64,000 bases of DNA, taken from NCBI GenBank assembly GCA_037176845.1, contig JAYKXP010000001.1:682001-746000 (forward strand), in the 5' to 3' direction. Of the stretch, positions 10,877 through 23,474 are shown piece by piece. Each line of letters starts with the position of its first letter. The stretch's first letter is position 1. The position numbers and the translations under genes are program-made. The DNA is from Paramarasmius palmivorus. Taxonomy: Eukaryota > Basidiomycota > Agaricomycetes > Agaricales > Marasmiaceae. The notes beneath the pieces were generated by a model. It saw nothing but the letters and a program-made list of their open reading frames with translations. It was not told where the DNA came from and searched no databases.

Positions 10877-13397
10877 CTATGCATACCCGAAAGATTCCAC
10901 ATGTAACATCACACTTGGGCCACCCCTCATAATCGCTCCTGGACCCGAAAGCGGAAAACGCAGACCGCCACGAACAGCATTAGCAATTGATTGTGACCCA
11001 CACACTTTGAATCGGATTAATATCAGACGGTCGTGCAAGTGAAGGCTGATTGGGATGGTGCTCACCAGAAACAGCCATATGACCCCCTCGTGTGAGCTCC
11101 GCCGTCTCGGTCAGCAAAGAGGTAAAGTCAGGTCTACCGTATAGCACCTTAACACAAGGTAAGGCCTAAAAGGAGTGAAGTGGACGCGAGTAGCTTTGAA
11201 AGATCCTTCTTGGAGGATATCGGCGAGATATCTTCGGGTGGAGTAGTATTTGGTTGTACGCTGCCTGAATCCAATACGTGGAAGTTGGGAGTCCGCTCTT
11301 GTAACAAATACATGGATGTTCACGTTCAAGGACTGGGGCGCAAGGAGGATTGCACTGCTCAGTGCTTCCGCTATCCAGTGTATGTGCTCTGAAAAGGAAG
11401 TCAACGGATATGCCGCCATCTGGCAATGAATGAGGCTACCTGAATCGCGTATGCACCAAATGAATGAGACCCTGCGACAACGACTTCTCCCTTCACTCAC
11501 AAGCCTAAACGGGCGTGAGCTAAAAAGGGGTGATGCAGCAAATTCCTTCTTACTTGATTGTATTCAATAGCAAAGGAAGTGTAAACGAAACCCCGGATCC
11601 ACCTTTGGAAAGCTTTAATCAACCGAGTAGCCAAAGATATCCACTGGAAACTGACCTGCCACGAATGCTATCGTATCGTAAGATGATAAGTCTGGTGAAT
11701 GGCCATATGGCCCATCTACATATGCTTTGATCGTCTCCTCCCTGGCCGCGATTTCCGCGAGGCGCTTTGTAAAGCCATCCCGTGGGTTGATTAAGAAAAT
11801 CACCTCTTTCCAGAAGGAAGATGGCCCTGCGTCTGGTTTTACCTCACCAGCATTATCAGGAGTGGACGCGTTGTCGTTCCGTTTGCTGCCGGAAGTATCC
11901 ACGCTGGCAATTGTGAAGGGATGTGCTTCGAACGGAAGCGTAGAAACAGTAGGCATTATCAGATAAGCAGTTTGACCAGCCGACCAATGAAAGTGTGGAG
12001 GCCGTTTGAGTGTGAGGCGAACACATTCGGGCGACATCAGTTCGACGGTTGCATCGAGTGCCCGGGCGCTCGATGAGAAACCAAAGTAAGAATGATTGAA
12101 CAGAACGAGGCGAATTCCGCGAATGAGCCGATCGAGACCCCAGATTAAGAGACACGGCCAAATGTATTTCTGGAATCTGTCAAAGGATTGGGGCATGAGT
12201 TCACGGGCCAATACGTTGAAAGAATAGAGGCTACTTGTATCGACCAGCATGATAGTAGCCTCCGACGAGGAAAAGCCTATTTCATCTCATTAGCGGGCAC
12301 GATGGTAAATCAAACCTGAGCATTACTCACAACACTAGCACCATGTGGGAATAGAAGAACAGTTCGTATGCTTTGCCGCGTATAGGTCGTAAGCTGACGA
12401 GACACAGAAGGAGGAAGGCACAGCCAGCCATGACACCCATCTGGAAACCATAGTTCTCCTAGGTCTTCTTCCACACTGACACAGGATACCTATGAGCGTA
12501 AGGCACCCACTTATCAGATTATACTCACCCGAGCTTTATCTATCGAGAGGAAGAGAAATCATCAGAAGCGTGATATCATGACTATGGTAACGTGTGAAAC
12601 GAACCCTTGAGCCGGCATGAAGGCACAGTATCACAAAAGTAACTCTGGCTGTCATGCGGTGGAGGTAATTTAGCTGTAGAGTTTCGTGTGAGCCCGTCCG
12701 TTCAATGCGGGTGTCTCTTCGTGGCGCACCTTCTCGTAGCTGATTCCAGTAATCACTGAATGAACGATATCTGGTCATTGTCCACCACATGAGTGCGGAA
12801 GCGACATACGTGACAGCACATTATTCTTGGTTCCCAGTACGGTTATCAGAGGAAATTGACTTGACGCTAGCACGCCTGAGCGGTTCGCCCAATAGCCTAC
12901 ATCAAGCTTGACGCTCGCGAGGCTGGTTGCTATAAACAAATGAAAAATGCGGGAAACGACTTCGGATAAGCAACACATACTTCCAACAAAAGGTCCAGGT
13001 GAACAGTGCAACGATGTACATGCACGTTAGTTGCGACCTCGGCGAGATTCAGTGAATACGATCCCATTGTGATGGTGCTCCGAAAGGCGATAACACGATA
13101 CAGGTTCACCAAAGCAGAGGGCAATCTTCTCCAGTGGATGCGTTTACCTGATGTCCAGGAGCCCTTCTCTGAGTCGACCAAGGTGCGCGTGGTAGTAGCA
13201 GTGCGGCGACGGCGGATGAGAAAGGAGATGGCCTGACAGACGGAAACGAGCGCGATGAAACAAGCTAGAAAGTACCACAGTTGTTTGGGATACTCCCTTG
13301 TTCGCGTCATGCGAATGAGTTTGTCGGGATTTGAGGGCCTAGCTGCGAGATCGAGCAGCAAGTTGTCGGCCACTGTTTCTTCCGTGAAGGATGCCAT
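10877..13397 (-). CDS. ferric/cupric reductase transmembrane component (FRE family; frameshifts)
   Basis: This plasma-membrane flavohaem enzyme reduces extracellular Fe3+ or Cu2+ using cytosolic NADPH. The start at 13397 is chosen (MASFTEETVADNLLLDL). Next come a first membrane helix (WYFLACFIALVSVCQAISFL), the haem region with LNYLHRMTARVTF, and a helix before LRPIRGKAYELFFYSHM. The FAD-binding barrel follows (HFHWSAGQTAYLIMP, EAHPFTIASV), then the NAD part with AGGSGVSFTLPLLL and FIWCIRDS..EHIHW. The C-terminus is VCGSQSIANAVRGGLRFPL and ends ESFGYA at 10877. There are about ten introns. Frame breaks occur near 13020-13030 (after AEVATN) and near 12450-12456 (TTTCCAG for TTTCAG). The join before VKVLYGRPDF (about 11160) is unclear. 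Plus-strand ORFs over its 3' end are shadows. Confidence 0.85.
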
Positions 13398-14003
13398 TAG
13401 CACCGCGAGCCTTTGGTGAAGACGAGGAATTCCAAGAATACCGCATCCTTTAAGTAGTTTTCTGTTCTTGTTTCTTCGGACCATGATGTCAGGTAAGGGC
13501 ACAATGAGCACGACCAATAGTCTGGAATTCTAGATTTAGATAGCATGGCGACAGGTATTTGGCGACCCAATAGAGAAAGGGGAAAAATAGAACAGACGGA
13601 AGCAGCCTGTTTGAATCAAACTCATGAAAATGACCCCTTGATTGTCTCCGAGTCGACGTATGTAGCCCAAATTCAGTCAGATGGCCGAGAGATGTACATC
13701 GACTGGTCCATACGAGACAGTGCCGATACCGTTTCGAGGCCCAGTATGCAACAACCTGCTTTGGACCTTGAGGAGAAACGTACAGCCATGAAATTGCTGT
13801 ATCTGTATAGCTGGATTTCTTGCGGAGGGAGAATGTATGGTGATATGTATAGTCCAGGCGGAACGGTCTCATGACGTCTTTAGAAACGAAAGAAAGTTAC
13901 AGATAATTAGTTGATACCGAATATTCAGAGTATAGAAACCGAGATTCCTATACCTGGTCAAGACTGGGGTACTGTATGTTCAATATGCACCCGATATAAC
14001 ACC
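13398..14003. other. upstream region of the ferric reductase
   Basis: This is the promoter side of the reductase. Opposing ORFs at 13489-13872 (minus) and 13545-13874 (plus) carry no recognisable motif. I do not call either. Confidence 0.35.
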
Positions 14004-15014
14004 TCATTTACACCTTGTGGTCCCGATAAGATACAGACGATTTGGTGAATGTAGACGGTGTGGCGTTGAACGACGTCCATGCGTAAGTTCCCTACATGTC
14101 CTCGAACATGGATACCTCACTTGTGTAATGCGATTCGGGGGATGATAACCAAACACGTTCAGTTCGGATATGGCAAAGTCAAGTGCCTCGTCCCCTTCGA
14201 TACGAGAAAAGTCAAATCCAGGTTGACACACTAATATGATTTAGCACGAACCTGCGTATCTTGACCGCACACAAATTCCAGTAATCCAGAACCTAACATC
14301 AATGGTACCTCAGCTAGAGTCAACCCTGATCCTGTAGTGGCTGTCGAATGAGGTGCGGACGTTAATCATTGGTTACTGACGGGTGAGGTGGCCAGGGAAA
14401 AAACGTACAAAGGAGGACAACTGCAGACAAGGAGGGGCAATCAGATTTGAAATCTCGATTCGCAAGGTGTCATATGTACCTCGAAATCAAGACAATCGCG
14501 TATAAACAACATCTGATTCGATTCATTGGCGGTTTGTTGTCGGACAAGATAGACGAAGCTTCGGGTATACTTGATATAGACCTGAGCCATTTTCTCCGTA
14601 GATCTTGCGTCTGAAAGGATTTGAGATACCGAGCCACGTTTACCGCACGTTTCGCTAGAATTGCTACGTTAACTCGAACTTCCTGAACCCATGGCAATCA
14701 TCGCTGAACACTCTATCCCAGCTCTCTTGGCCATTGCGATGATCGCACCACCTCAGATACGCTGAATTGTGAGTGAATTGACTACATGAGAAGCTTTGAT
14801 TGACTATGAGAGGAATGTAGGGACGGCGTGCTTCCTGATCTTCCCGTCGTCGGGCCAGGGCGTCGACTTGAAGTGAACGGGAAAGTCTAAAACAATTCTC
14901 CAATTCCACTTTCGCTTTGACGGCAAGTCGACAAACGTCCTTAATTTTTTGAGTGTTGGAAACATGATCGTCTAACATACTTACCTTGACAGCGGAGAAG
15001 AAAGAGCTTGTCAA
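14004..15014 (-). CDS. unresolved multi-exon hypothetical gene
   Basis: I do not recognise this gene. Coding-like pieces on the minus strand, in order, are TSSFFSAVK joined to DVCRLAVKAKVELENC across an intron at about 14980-15000. Next come MAQVYIKYTRSFVYLVRQQ..DCLDFE (about 14590-14480) and LTLAEVPLMLGSGLLEFVCG joined to CQPGFDFSRIEGDEALDF (14320-14160). The last piece runs to HPPNRITQ near 14128 or to the stop at 14004. The junctions between the first and second pieces and at 14400-14460 are not resolved, and the start is unknown, perhaps as far as 15110. The gene is divergent from the BRE4-like gene at 15247. The ordered splice sites and low stop density argue for a real gene. Confidence 0.35.
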
Positions 15015-15246
15015 GTCGACGCGGTATACGACGGTGGTTGTGCGAAGGACAGCGTGAACGAATTGGTCACAGCCCGATCACAGGTCACGTGTAATGTATT
15101 CTTCAATTTGACCATGATGCATGAGTCCATGACACCCCGAATCCGCCCCGAATTGGCCTTTCCCGCCGAATGTTGTAATCGACTCTTACTCTTTAACCCC
15201 TCTTCTCCCTTCGGTATGCTGGATACCTGCCCAGCTTGAAGAAGAA

Positions 15247-18200
15247 ATGAGCTCTTCCAATGAAAAGCCCCTCAGACATTCTGATACTCCTACGACATCA
15301 ATGCAAAGCGAAAAAGATAACCAGCAAACTCACACGAGTGGATCACCATCGTCGGACTCGGAGACAAAAGGTGAAGAACCAAATACAGCTGGAGCATCGA
15401 CGAGGCAGGGTGGCTTCCAACTTCCACCGTGGCTCCTCACCAACCTCAAGTCTCCACGCTCGCTCAAGGTTTTCTTCAGATGTTGGTTGGCGTCTTGGGT
15501 TAGTTTTGTGATCATCCTACCAAATGCGTCTCTACGTGCATTAGGAACGTCGTGAGTAGTCCCTTGGCTCGTAACACCTCATACATCTCACTGTCGATTA
15601 TGTCCAGCGCCTTCTTTTCGATCTTAACCAGCTTCTTTTTACCGCCAAACATGCCAGTCCAATTCTTTCTATTTGTACGACCACCTGAATTCGAAGGAGA
15701 GAGATGCTCGTTCTTACATCTTCAGTCCACAGATGATCTCTACTCTCGTGTTCGGTCTTTTACTTGGATGGGGAATTGGGGCTGCTGCCATGCGAGCAGC
15801 TGTCGCATCTCGCGATCCTGTACTCCTTCAAGCAGCAACGCAACAAGTGCAAGAAAGGTATTTCTTCAAATATCATAACGTCACCCAAGTCACTGAAACA
15901 CTCTAGTATTCGTTCCAATCCTGCTTTCCAAGCAAACCCTGTCCTAGGACAGACAATCGCGATATTTGAAGGCGTGTTTCTGGACATACGGTACGATAGC
16001 ATGTCTTTTCTGTAAAATGCTACTCAGCACCATGCAGCTCATCCGCAGTGTATGGTTGCTTTCTCGGTCTCGGCGCGTTCATCTTCGGTTTCATGAGAGC
16101 TTATGCTCCTAAACTGATAATGCTCAGTATATTTGGCACCATTGCGATCGATATATTCTGCGTAAGTTTCTAGTCTTGTCTTTTGCCCTCCCTATTCACA
16201 CTCTTGTAGACAATCGGCCCTCTGTTTCCGGCTTCTCGCTATAACCTCCTCGACTTCGACTTTGAAATCTGTTGCCTGCTACATCGGCATTGCATGCATC
16301 ACGACCATCTTTGTGTTCCCAGAATCAATGAGCCACTCATATCTGAGCACCACTTGCGAGCAATTGGGGCGTATCAAGGATCTCGTAGCCCTGCAAGACG
16401 AAGTTTTGCGTTCGTCGCCCGCGGAACTAGGAAGCTCTACCAATCCAATCATAGCCAAAACAAAAGGCTTACGGGCACTAATCATAGGGACACAAAAGCA
16501 ACGTATGTCCACCCGCGCTTCACATCATATCGGTCATACTTACTCGTGTTCAAGTCCTGGCCTTGTCTGGCTTCCTGTCTCTGGAATTTAGTTGGGGTAG
16601 ATTCAACTCGGATGACGTTCGCGATCTATTGGAGCCCATGCTGGGGCTGACCGCTAGGGCAGGTGAGATATCTGATTTCTATGTCTATACTCTAGCTCAA
16701 TGGGTGAAAGCTGCACTCCCAAGTTTTTCCAAATTTGTAGGACAGACAGTCGCACTACAAGGAGGCCTTTGCACCCATTTCCCAAACTTCGAGCCAGTCA
16801 TCAGCCCGTTCGACTTCAAACGATACATACCTGCTCCTTCAAATCAATCAGTTGAATCTGGATCTGGAAGCGAAAGCACAACGTCCGTATTGTCGACATA
16901 CTCCCGCTGGTGGAGAGATCTACGCATACTTTGCGAATTGCTTGTATGGCTGGTATCCAAAGTACTCGCCAATTCTTGGAGCATGTTAATAAATGCCGAT
17001 ATACCAGAAATTCGGATGCCGAGGGCTCCTTGACCGAGGCATTCGACACATCTCTGGACAACCTCCGCAAGGAAATCGCAAAATTCAAGGCCGACGACCG
17101 ATTGATTATTCTTGAGCCCTTCCTAACCATAATCAACGGCGAGCTCTCCAAGCCGGGTAGAACAAGCGGCCCCACTTCGGAGCCTGTTTCTTTCCTTTGT
17201 CTTCCTTGCGACGATACTTGCTGTTAGCGAGAGCACGTTGACATTGATGGACCATGTCAAAGCAACGGCGATGAAGAGGAAGCGAAATAGGCTCTGGGCA
17301 CCGAAGGGGTTGAGGAAAATAGGAAACCTGTTGATGCAGAGGGACGCTAATGATGACGGGATCGCGGTAACTGGAGAAGACGCATCGCCGCTGGTTGCAG
17401 GCATAGCAGACGAAAAACAGTATCGTAAGTATAACAGCTTTCTCCATGTAACCTCATCGAGTTAACAGCACTTTAGGTCGGGACCCAGACAGCGCCCCAC
17501 CAACTAACGTGGCACAAAAATTCATGAACAGCATACATTTACTCTATCACTGGACCAAGACCGCGGAGGCGATGGTAAGGTTTCACCTCTGCTGCAGTCA
17601 ATACACCATCTCAATAATCACCAGTTTACCTTCAAATACGTGATTATCACAATTGCACTTTGGATCCCAGGTGTCCTCAGAAGTACAGCCAGTGAGTATC
17701 ATGTGTCATTGCCTATATCATTCTAGACTAACCGCCTCTTTCGAGATTTTTACTATGTCCAAAAAGGGTTATGGTGAGACTCCTTCTCGTTTGAGGCGCC
17801 TAAGATATCTCATCCCCCGTAGGGCGCTCATCATGGCGCAAACAACGATGAATATATATGCCTCCGACCAAATCTTCAATCTGTTTACTCGACTGCTCGG
17901 GACTGTTGTTGGTTTGATCTTCGGGCTTGCAGCGTGGTACATGGGTAATGCAGTTCTGCACCGTCAATAAGCCTTTCTGACTCAGTTGAATAGGCAACGG
18001 ACATGGCAATGGAAACCCATACGGTGCTGCTGCTTCTATGGCATTCTGGTGTATACCTTTGGTATTCCTTCGCCTGTATGCACCGCCTCAGTACCTCACC
18101 GGGTTACTTCTTGCCTGCGTGAGTCAGACTTTTCTCATTCAAACAGCATAGTAATTTCATGTTTGTTACGTAGGCTACATTCGCCCTAATTATGGGATAC

Positions 18201-19384
18201 TCTTGGGTTGACGGCAATCTCCAATCGTACGGCTCTCCAGGTTCATTTTAGTCGTCTTTCATTCATATCTTCTGCTGACGGGCGACTGCAGGCATCGGAT
18301 GGAACGTAGCATGGCGACGTTTTGTTCTTGTTGCGATCGGTAAGTCGGAAAGATGCAAGCCGCCCATATTCTCTGACCGATGTCTATTAGGTTCTGGCGC
18401 CTCGTTCATAATAATGATGCTCCCGCCTCAGTCCGGGAGAAAGGCTGTCAGAAGAAGAAATGCCGCGCTGATATCCGCTATCTCGAACCTGTATGGTTTC
18501 CTTGTCGCGACTTGGATTTCCGGTGATAAGGCATCTTTCCGCGATACGGATGACAGCGACAGTGAAGCGGATGAGTCGGGTCAATATGTCAACGCCTCTC
18601 GGCGCCCCTTTGGATAAAGGAATTCAGGCAACGACTCCTCAGTTTAGGTGATGAGGTCAATGCTATCAGAGGCTTAACAGAGCTCGCAAAGTGGGAAGGA
18701 AATGCTAGAGGAAAATGGCCCGCAGCGGAGTACAGCTCACTTGTAGAGACCGAGGCTGAGATGATGACACCGCTGGCACAGGTGAGTCGCGGTCCCGACC
18801 TCTGATGACTTCCAAACACTGATGTTATGTCTATTCAGCTTGGTGGAGCATTGCTCCAGATGGATGACGAATGGCGTCTGAGGTTTCTTCATAGCACTAA
18901 GATTCTGAATCCCCATTTCGTCAGTGTTTCCCGTATTATGATCTGTGACGGCTTTCTAATTGTCGTACCAGATCACGGAAGTGATGTCTGTTTTCTCTGT
19001 AGTCTCGCAATCTCTCAAGACGGGTGAACCTTTACACGAAGTTCTTCCCCAGACGTTAGCAGGGCGTGTATTCTATCATCACCACAGTCATCATCACACC
19101 CACTCAACTTCCGTGCAAGATCCAAACCATCAGGAACAGGACACGGTGACCACCGAACAAATCTCCTCGCTCGAATATATGTATTATGCGACGGCCGTCG
19201 TTTCAGTCTTCCAATTATTGCAGGTAAATTATAAATGCATCTTTCTCTTCGATCGTTGATTCACATCGCTATCTAGTGCCTTGATGAATTGCATAGGATT
19301 ACCAGGAATCTTTGTGGAGAGATACCGCTCAAAGGATTCGTCACCTGGAGAGACCAATTTGACAGGTCACATGCTCGGGTGTGA
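15247..19384 (+). CDS. BRE4-like multi-spanning membrane transporter (ER transporter 6TM N-terminal + DUF2421; frameshifts)
   Basis: This is a large integral membrane protein of the family linked to brefeldin A sensitivity and aromatic acid/FUSC-like export. It has a Ser/Thr-rich head and then the first membrane block: LKVFFRCWLASWVSFVIILP, FFSILTSFFLPPNMPVQFFL and FGLLLGWGIGAAAMRAAV. This is followed by VYGCFLGLGAFIFGFMRAYA and ACYIGIACITTIFVFPESM. A cytosolic linker (16550-17160) precedes the second block: LRSLFLSFVFLATILAVSE, FTFKYVIITIALWIPGVLRS and LLGTVVGLIFGLAAWYMG. The C-terminal DUF2421 part includes LLQMDDEWRLRFLHST and a His-rich loop near 19070-19110. The stop is at 19382-19384. 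About 15 introns are visible, the first at 15552-15607. Frame breaks lie near 16250, 16880, 17170 and 18600. Membrane location in the ER or vacuole is inferred from the family. Confidence 0.8.
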
Positions 19385-20236
19385 TAGCAATCGTTGAAGT
19401 ATCGCAGTACTCCAGGTTTTGTCAGTAGCAAATCAGTGGCAGTGGAACTTAATTTGTTGCTCCGTGAGAGTATATCACCGAGTCGAGATCAATGTTGGGC
19501 CTCTGCGAGGAAAATTACTATTCGCAGACTATCTCATGAATCTTTCCATATGAGGTATGTGGAGGATGAAGCGTGATTGAGTGTTGAGTGTACTAGGTGA
19601 TTGCGTCCGCGTCTGTGTTGCATTTTGCTCGTTCGCTGATGCGCATGTCGACCATGAAAGGCAAACGAGTAAGGACCAGAAAACTGTTTGCTTGATTAGC
19701 GAACCTCAGACCCGGAAGCCAAAATCACGGTAGTTCGTTATCTTGTGTTGCGCGCTGCGGCGGGGCTATACGATCGTTGACAGAGAGAAAACAGGCATGC
19801 TGCACTTTCTGGTACTCATCTATTGGTTGTCAAAACTCAAACCCAATTCTATTCCCTAGCACGGTCGACAACAGCTTCCCACTTATCAACGAAATCTCAA
19901 GGAATTCGCGTTAAAAACACGCTTTAACGTTCACCGTTCTTATCGAAGGACCCTTCGATCCTCGGCACACTGGCCCGCGACCAAGAATGACATGCTATTC
20001 GTTTCCTTCACCTTCTCACATCACAACAGCCGTCCGCCAGCAGCGGGTCGTCGATTCGCATTCGCTACATCCTACCATGTACATGTTCTTGTTCAGGGTC
20101 AAGTGGAGAGCATTTGTTACATCCCCCGGATTCCAATACACCAAGTCAGGTGGAGATACTGAACTGCATTTCTTACCATCCCAGGACTACATATTTAAGG
20201 CATTGTGGTTGTTTTGCCGACCGAAACCAACTGACC
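19385..20236. other. intergenic
   Basis: I see no gene. The right end is the promoter of the first GST. Confidence 0.4.
20192..20199 (+). promoter_or_regulatory. TATA-like box of GST copy 1
   Basis: TATTTAAG lies 38 nt before the ATG at 20237. It is a suboptimal TATA but correctly placed. Confidence 0.3.
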
Positions 20237-21062
20237 ATGTCCAGGCATTCTTCACGTACAAACCCTTCTACTATCACTCTGTACGATACACCAGGCTCAA
20301 GCCCGCAACCGTGGGCTCCTAACATTTGGAGGATACGGTCAGTTTTGCGAGCTGACGCTAATTTTGACTAACATCTACATCTATCCTAGGTTTATATTGA
20401 ACTACAAGCGTATCCTTTTCAGTACGGTTTGGGTTGATTACCCAGATATCGAAGCGACTCTTCATAGTATCGGTGCTCCTCCAACTTCATTCCGCAGTGA
20501 TGGACGACCTGTCTACACCCTCCCAGTGATTGTAGATACAGGGAAGAGTTCTTCACCTCCCGTTATTCTTTCCAATCCCAACAACATCTCAGAATATCTG
20601 GAATCTACATACCCTTCTCGTCCTGTTTATCCCTCTGGATCAAGAGCGGTGCAGACACTCTTTGTTCATTATATACAGGAAGTGTTCGCAAAGCCGCTCC
20701 TCCCAATAATGGTACCCTTGAGCCATCAACGCCTGTCAGGACGTAACCAGGAGTACTTGCGACCCCATGGATTATCTGCAAGCCAGCCTCTCCCGCCTGG
20801 GCCGCAGCGAGAGCAAGCCTGGCTTCTTGTCAAAGAGCAATTTGATTTCTTGTCCGGAATCATAGCAAAAAACACGGGAGACGGAGACGGAATTGTCATC
20901 ATGGGGCATGGAGTTTCATACGCAGACTTTGCTTTATGTTCTATCCTTATCTGGATCCAACGAATGGCGCCACACGATGGCTGGTCGAGAATCCGCGCTT
21001 GGAATGGTGGGAGATGGGAACAGCTCTGGGAGCGATGTAAACCATTCATGGGTGAACATTGA
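20237..21062 (+). CDS. glutathione S-transferase, etherase-related (GTE/LigE-like) class, copy 1
   Basis: There are two exons, 20237-20337 and 20390-21062, with a 52-nt intron after WRIR. The N-terminal thioredoxin-like domain starts ITLYDTPGSSPQPWAPN; the Ser/Pro-rich active-site loop is typical of LigE-type etherase GSTs. NYKRILFSTVWVDYPDIEAT and the cis-Pro block YTLPVIVD (glutathione-side loop) follow, then NNISEYLESTYPSRP. The helical C-terminal domain runs from LQTLFVHY-like sequence to the end at MGEH. About 258 residues is normal for the class. It probably conjugates glutathione to aromatic or lignin-derived compounds, or cleaves beta-ether type bonds; this is inferred. No frameshift is present. 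It is duplicated by the next gene in the same orientation. Confidence 0.9.
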
Positions 21063-22010
21063 CCTCGGTCCCCTGCCCGTGTCAATTCCGGTTCTAAATC
21101 CTATATTTATTCTTGTCATTAATATTCCATTGAACATATACACTATCCCGTACAAAGCTGTATCCATCTACCCTGTATTCAACCGCGACCCATTCCTAGC
21201 TTTTCTTGACCCTTCTTGACTCCGGAAAAGTAAGGCCCGACAGAAGTTGAAACGGACTAGTAGAGTGGTAGTTGTGTTTGTTGAATACTGAGGAAGTCTG
21301 CAATCGAAAGCTGAACAGCGGGACAACTGTCGCTGCTGTATATGGACCGCCGGAAACGAGAACAGGCCGTCCGTAAACTTCCGTTAGGAGATGGAAAGGT
21401 TCACGATCTATATCCTCGACGCGTTGATATACAGGAAGACAAGGAGGCTATAGCATAGGTAGAATGTCCAATTTTCCGATCATAGTTCTCGCTGTTGGGG
21501 CGAAGGTGGGCGTTTAAATGCGAGGGCAGAGGCATCGGGGTTAGGGTTTGTTGAGTCGAGGAGAGTCGGCATGACCAGGCGCCGATGATGCACCGTCTCT
21601 TGATTTGCGCTCCCATCCTTCAAGGTTCACTAACGGGTATCGACAACTATCAAGATCTACGTGACAGTCTAAATCCGTTGACCTCTCGAGTAAGGCCGCG
21701 ATTGCCAGTACTGCGTACAGCTTTACTTCTGACGGACGAGATCACTTTTCCTAAATGGACTTGGGTGACTTTGTGGTACCATGGATGGCGTTCCTTGACT
21801 CGAGTAAGCATCGGATACGCGAATGAAATCTACCTGCGGGTAGGTGTACAGAACCCACATATCCCATTGCATCATGATTGATTTTTGGGTAGCTTGACTG
21901 AAACATACTCGTCGGTACTGGAAACGCCCAAGCCGACCGACGTATATAACCTTGGCCTCCAAGTACCTTCCAGCACCATCCCTGCACACTCAGATCTTCA
22001 CTGAAATACG
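21063..22010. other. intergenic between tandem GSTs
   Basis: This is about 950 nt with no supported gene. The ORF at 21585-21881 has no family features. Confidence 0.45.
21943..21949 (+). promoter_or_regulatory. TATA box of GST copy 2
   Basis: TATATAA lies 62 nt upstream of the ATG at 22011. Confidence 0.5.
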
Positions 22011-22818
22011 ATGTCTCGTCACTCAAAATCGATCCCCACCATCATTCTCTACGATGTACCTGGTCACAGTCCTCAACCCTGGGCGCCAAACATATGGCGG
22101 ATAAGGTTAGTCGAGTATCTAGCTCTCCTATGGGCCACTTGCTGATGGTCATAGGTTCATTCTGAATTACAAGCGTCTGAATTACCGCACAGTTTGGGTG
22201 CCTTTTGAAGATATTGAAACCACTTTGGTTTCTATCGGCGCTCCTCCGAGCTCCTACCGCAGCGATGGTCGACCTGTCTATGCCCTGCCTGTTATCGTCG
22301 ATCCGGCGCAAAACCGCAATCAACCCATCATTCTTTCCAACGCGAACAACATTGCCGAGTACTTGGAAGCAACATACCCTAGCCGACCGGTCTTCCCGGA
22401 AGGCTCGCGCGCTCTTCAAACGCTTTTCGTTCACTACATCCAGGAAGTATTTGCCAAACCACTCCTCACAATTATGGTCCCCCTCAGCCATCAACGACTT
22501 CCACCTCGAAGTCAGTCCCATTTCTCACACCCGACGGGACAACATTTGCCCCCAGGACCGGAACGTGAAAGAGCCTGGGCTCTCGTAAAAGAACAGTTCG
22601 ACTTTCTCGCGTCCATTCTGGACAAGAATACTGGTGACGGCGATAATATCTGCGCTATGGGACATCACGTTTCATACGCCGACTTTGCGCTGTGCTCTGT
22701 TCTAATTTGGATCGAGAATATGGCTGCACATGATGGTTGGTCGAGAGTAAGGGAATGGAACGGAGGTCGTTGGGTTAGGCTGCGCGACAGGTGTAAAGAT
22801 TATATGGACGTGCTCTAG
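22011..22818 (+). CDS. glutathione S-transferase, etherase-related (GTE/LigE-like) class, copy 2
   Basis: There are two exons, 22011-22105 and 22155-22818, with a 49-nt intron at the same codon as in copy 1. Landmarks are ILYDVPGHSPQPWAPN, NYRTVWVPFEDIETT, YALPVIVDPAQNRNQ, TLFVHYIQEVFAKPLL and VSYADFALCSVLIWIENM. It ends YMDVL. Most blocks match copy 1 almost residue for residue, with divergence around the PAQNRNQ loop and the SHFSHPTGQ insert. The two genes are therefore a tandem duplication with some divergence of the H-site region. The frame is intact. The role is as in copy 1: glutathione transfer or etherase-like chemistry in detoxification. Confidence 0.92.
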
Positions 22819-23474
22819 AGCGACCGCACAATTGGATGTTTTCCTAAGAAAGTTCCCATGGTACAAATACTCAAACTATCCTTTTAATACGCTGGTTGTG
22901 TACTATACTGAACGCTACTACCAAATAATCGATATAAATTATTTTTGCTGTACTTCGATGGGGTAGTCAACGAGTAAAGCATGTGAGCATAGTGAAAGAC
23001 TCGCCCGCTCACTAAGTATCGAGTAGCACGACAGAACCGAGTCATGAATAATAGATCTAGGATTACAAAAACCACAACAACAGTTTGGAAGTGAAGACGT
23101 ACATAACAACCCTGAAATCTACGAATCGTCCCACAGCGAAGGCCTAATTCTCTTCTATAAGTCTTTCAACTTCGCCAGCCTCAGTTGCTTCATCCTTCTG
23201 TTTGCAGCCGTGAGTGATTATTCAACCCGCCCTCGAAAGCCCATGTCGCGTCAGGCCACTTGTATTCCCCTTCTCCTCCTACTTGCAACGAATACCTACG
23301 AAATAATAAGGATCCACCAGGCTAAAAATAATGAGGAACAGTATATAAGGGCCAAACGAAGGACATACATGTTCACCAAGATATCCCGTAACATCCACCA
23401 CATATCCAGAGATACAGACAAGACAACTTGAAGGTTGTGAGCGGTTATGCCTGATTGCATCATCCATTGACCAT
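22819..23474. other. convergent intergenic region
   Basis: This is the 3' space between GST copy 2 and the minus-strand desaturase. No gene is seen. Confidence 0.45.

Noticed and set aside
10824..11042. Plus-strand ORF that looked like a 72-residue gene
   Set aside because: It lies antisense to the C-terminal exon of the ferric reductase (VCGSQSIANAV..ESFGYA), which is clearly the coding strand.
13545..13874. Plus-strand ORF of 109 codons and minus ORF of 127 codons in the same stretch
   Set aside because: They oppose each other, show no motif, and lie in the promoter side of the ferric reductase. There is not enough support for either.
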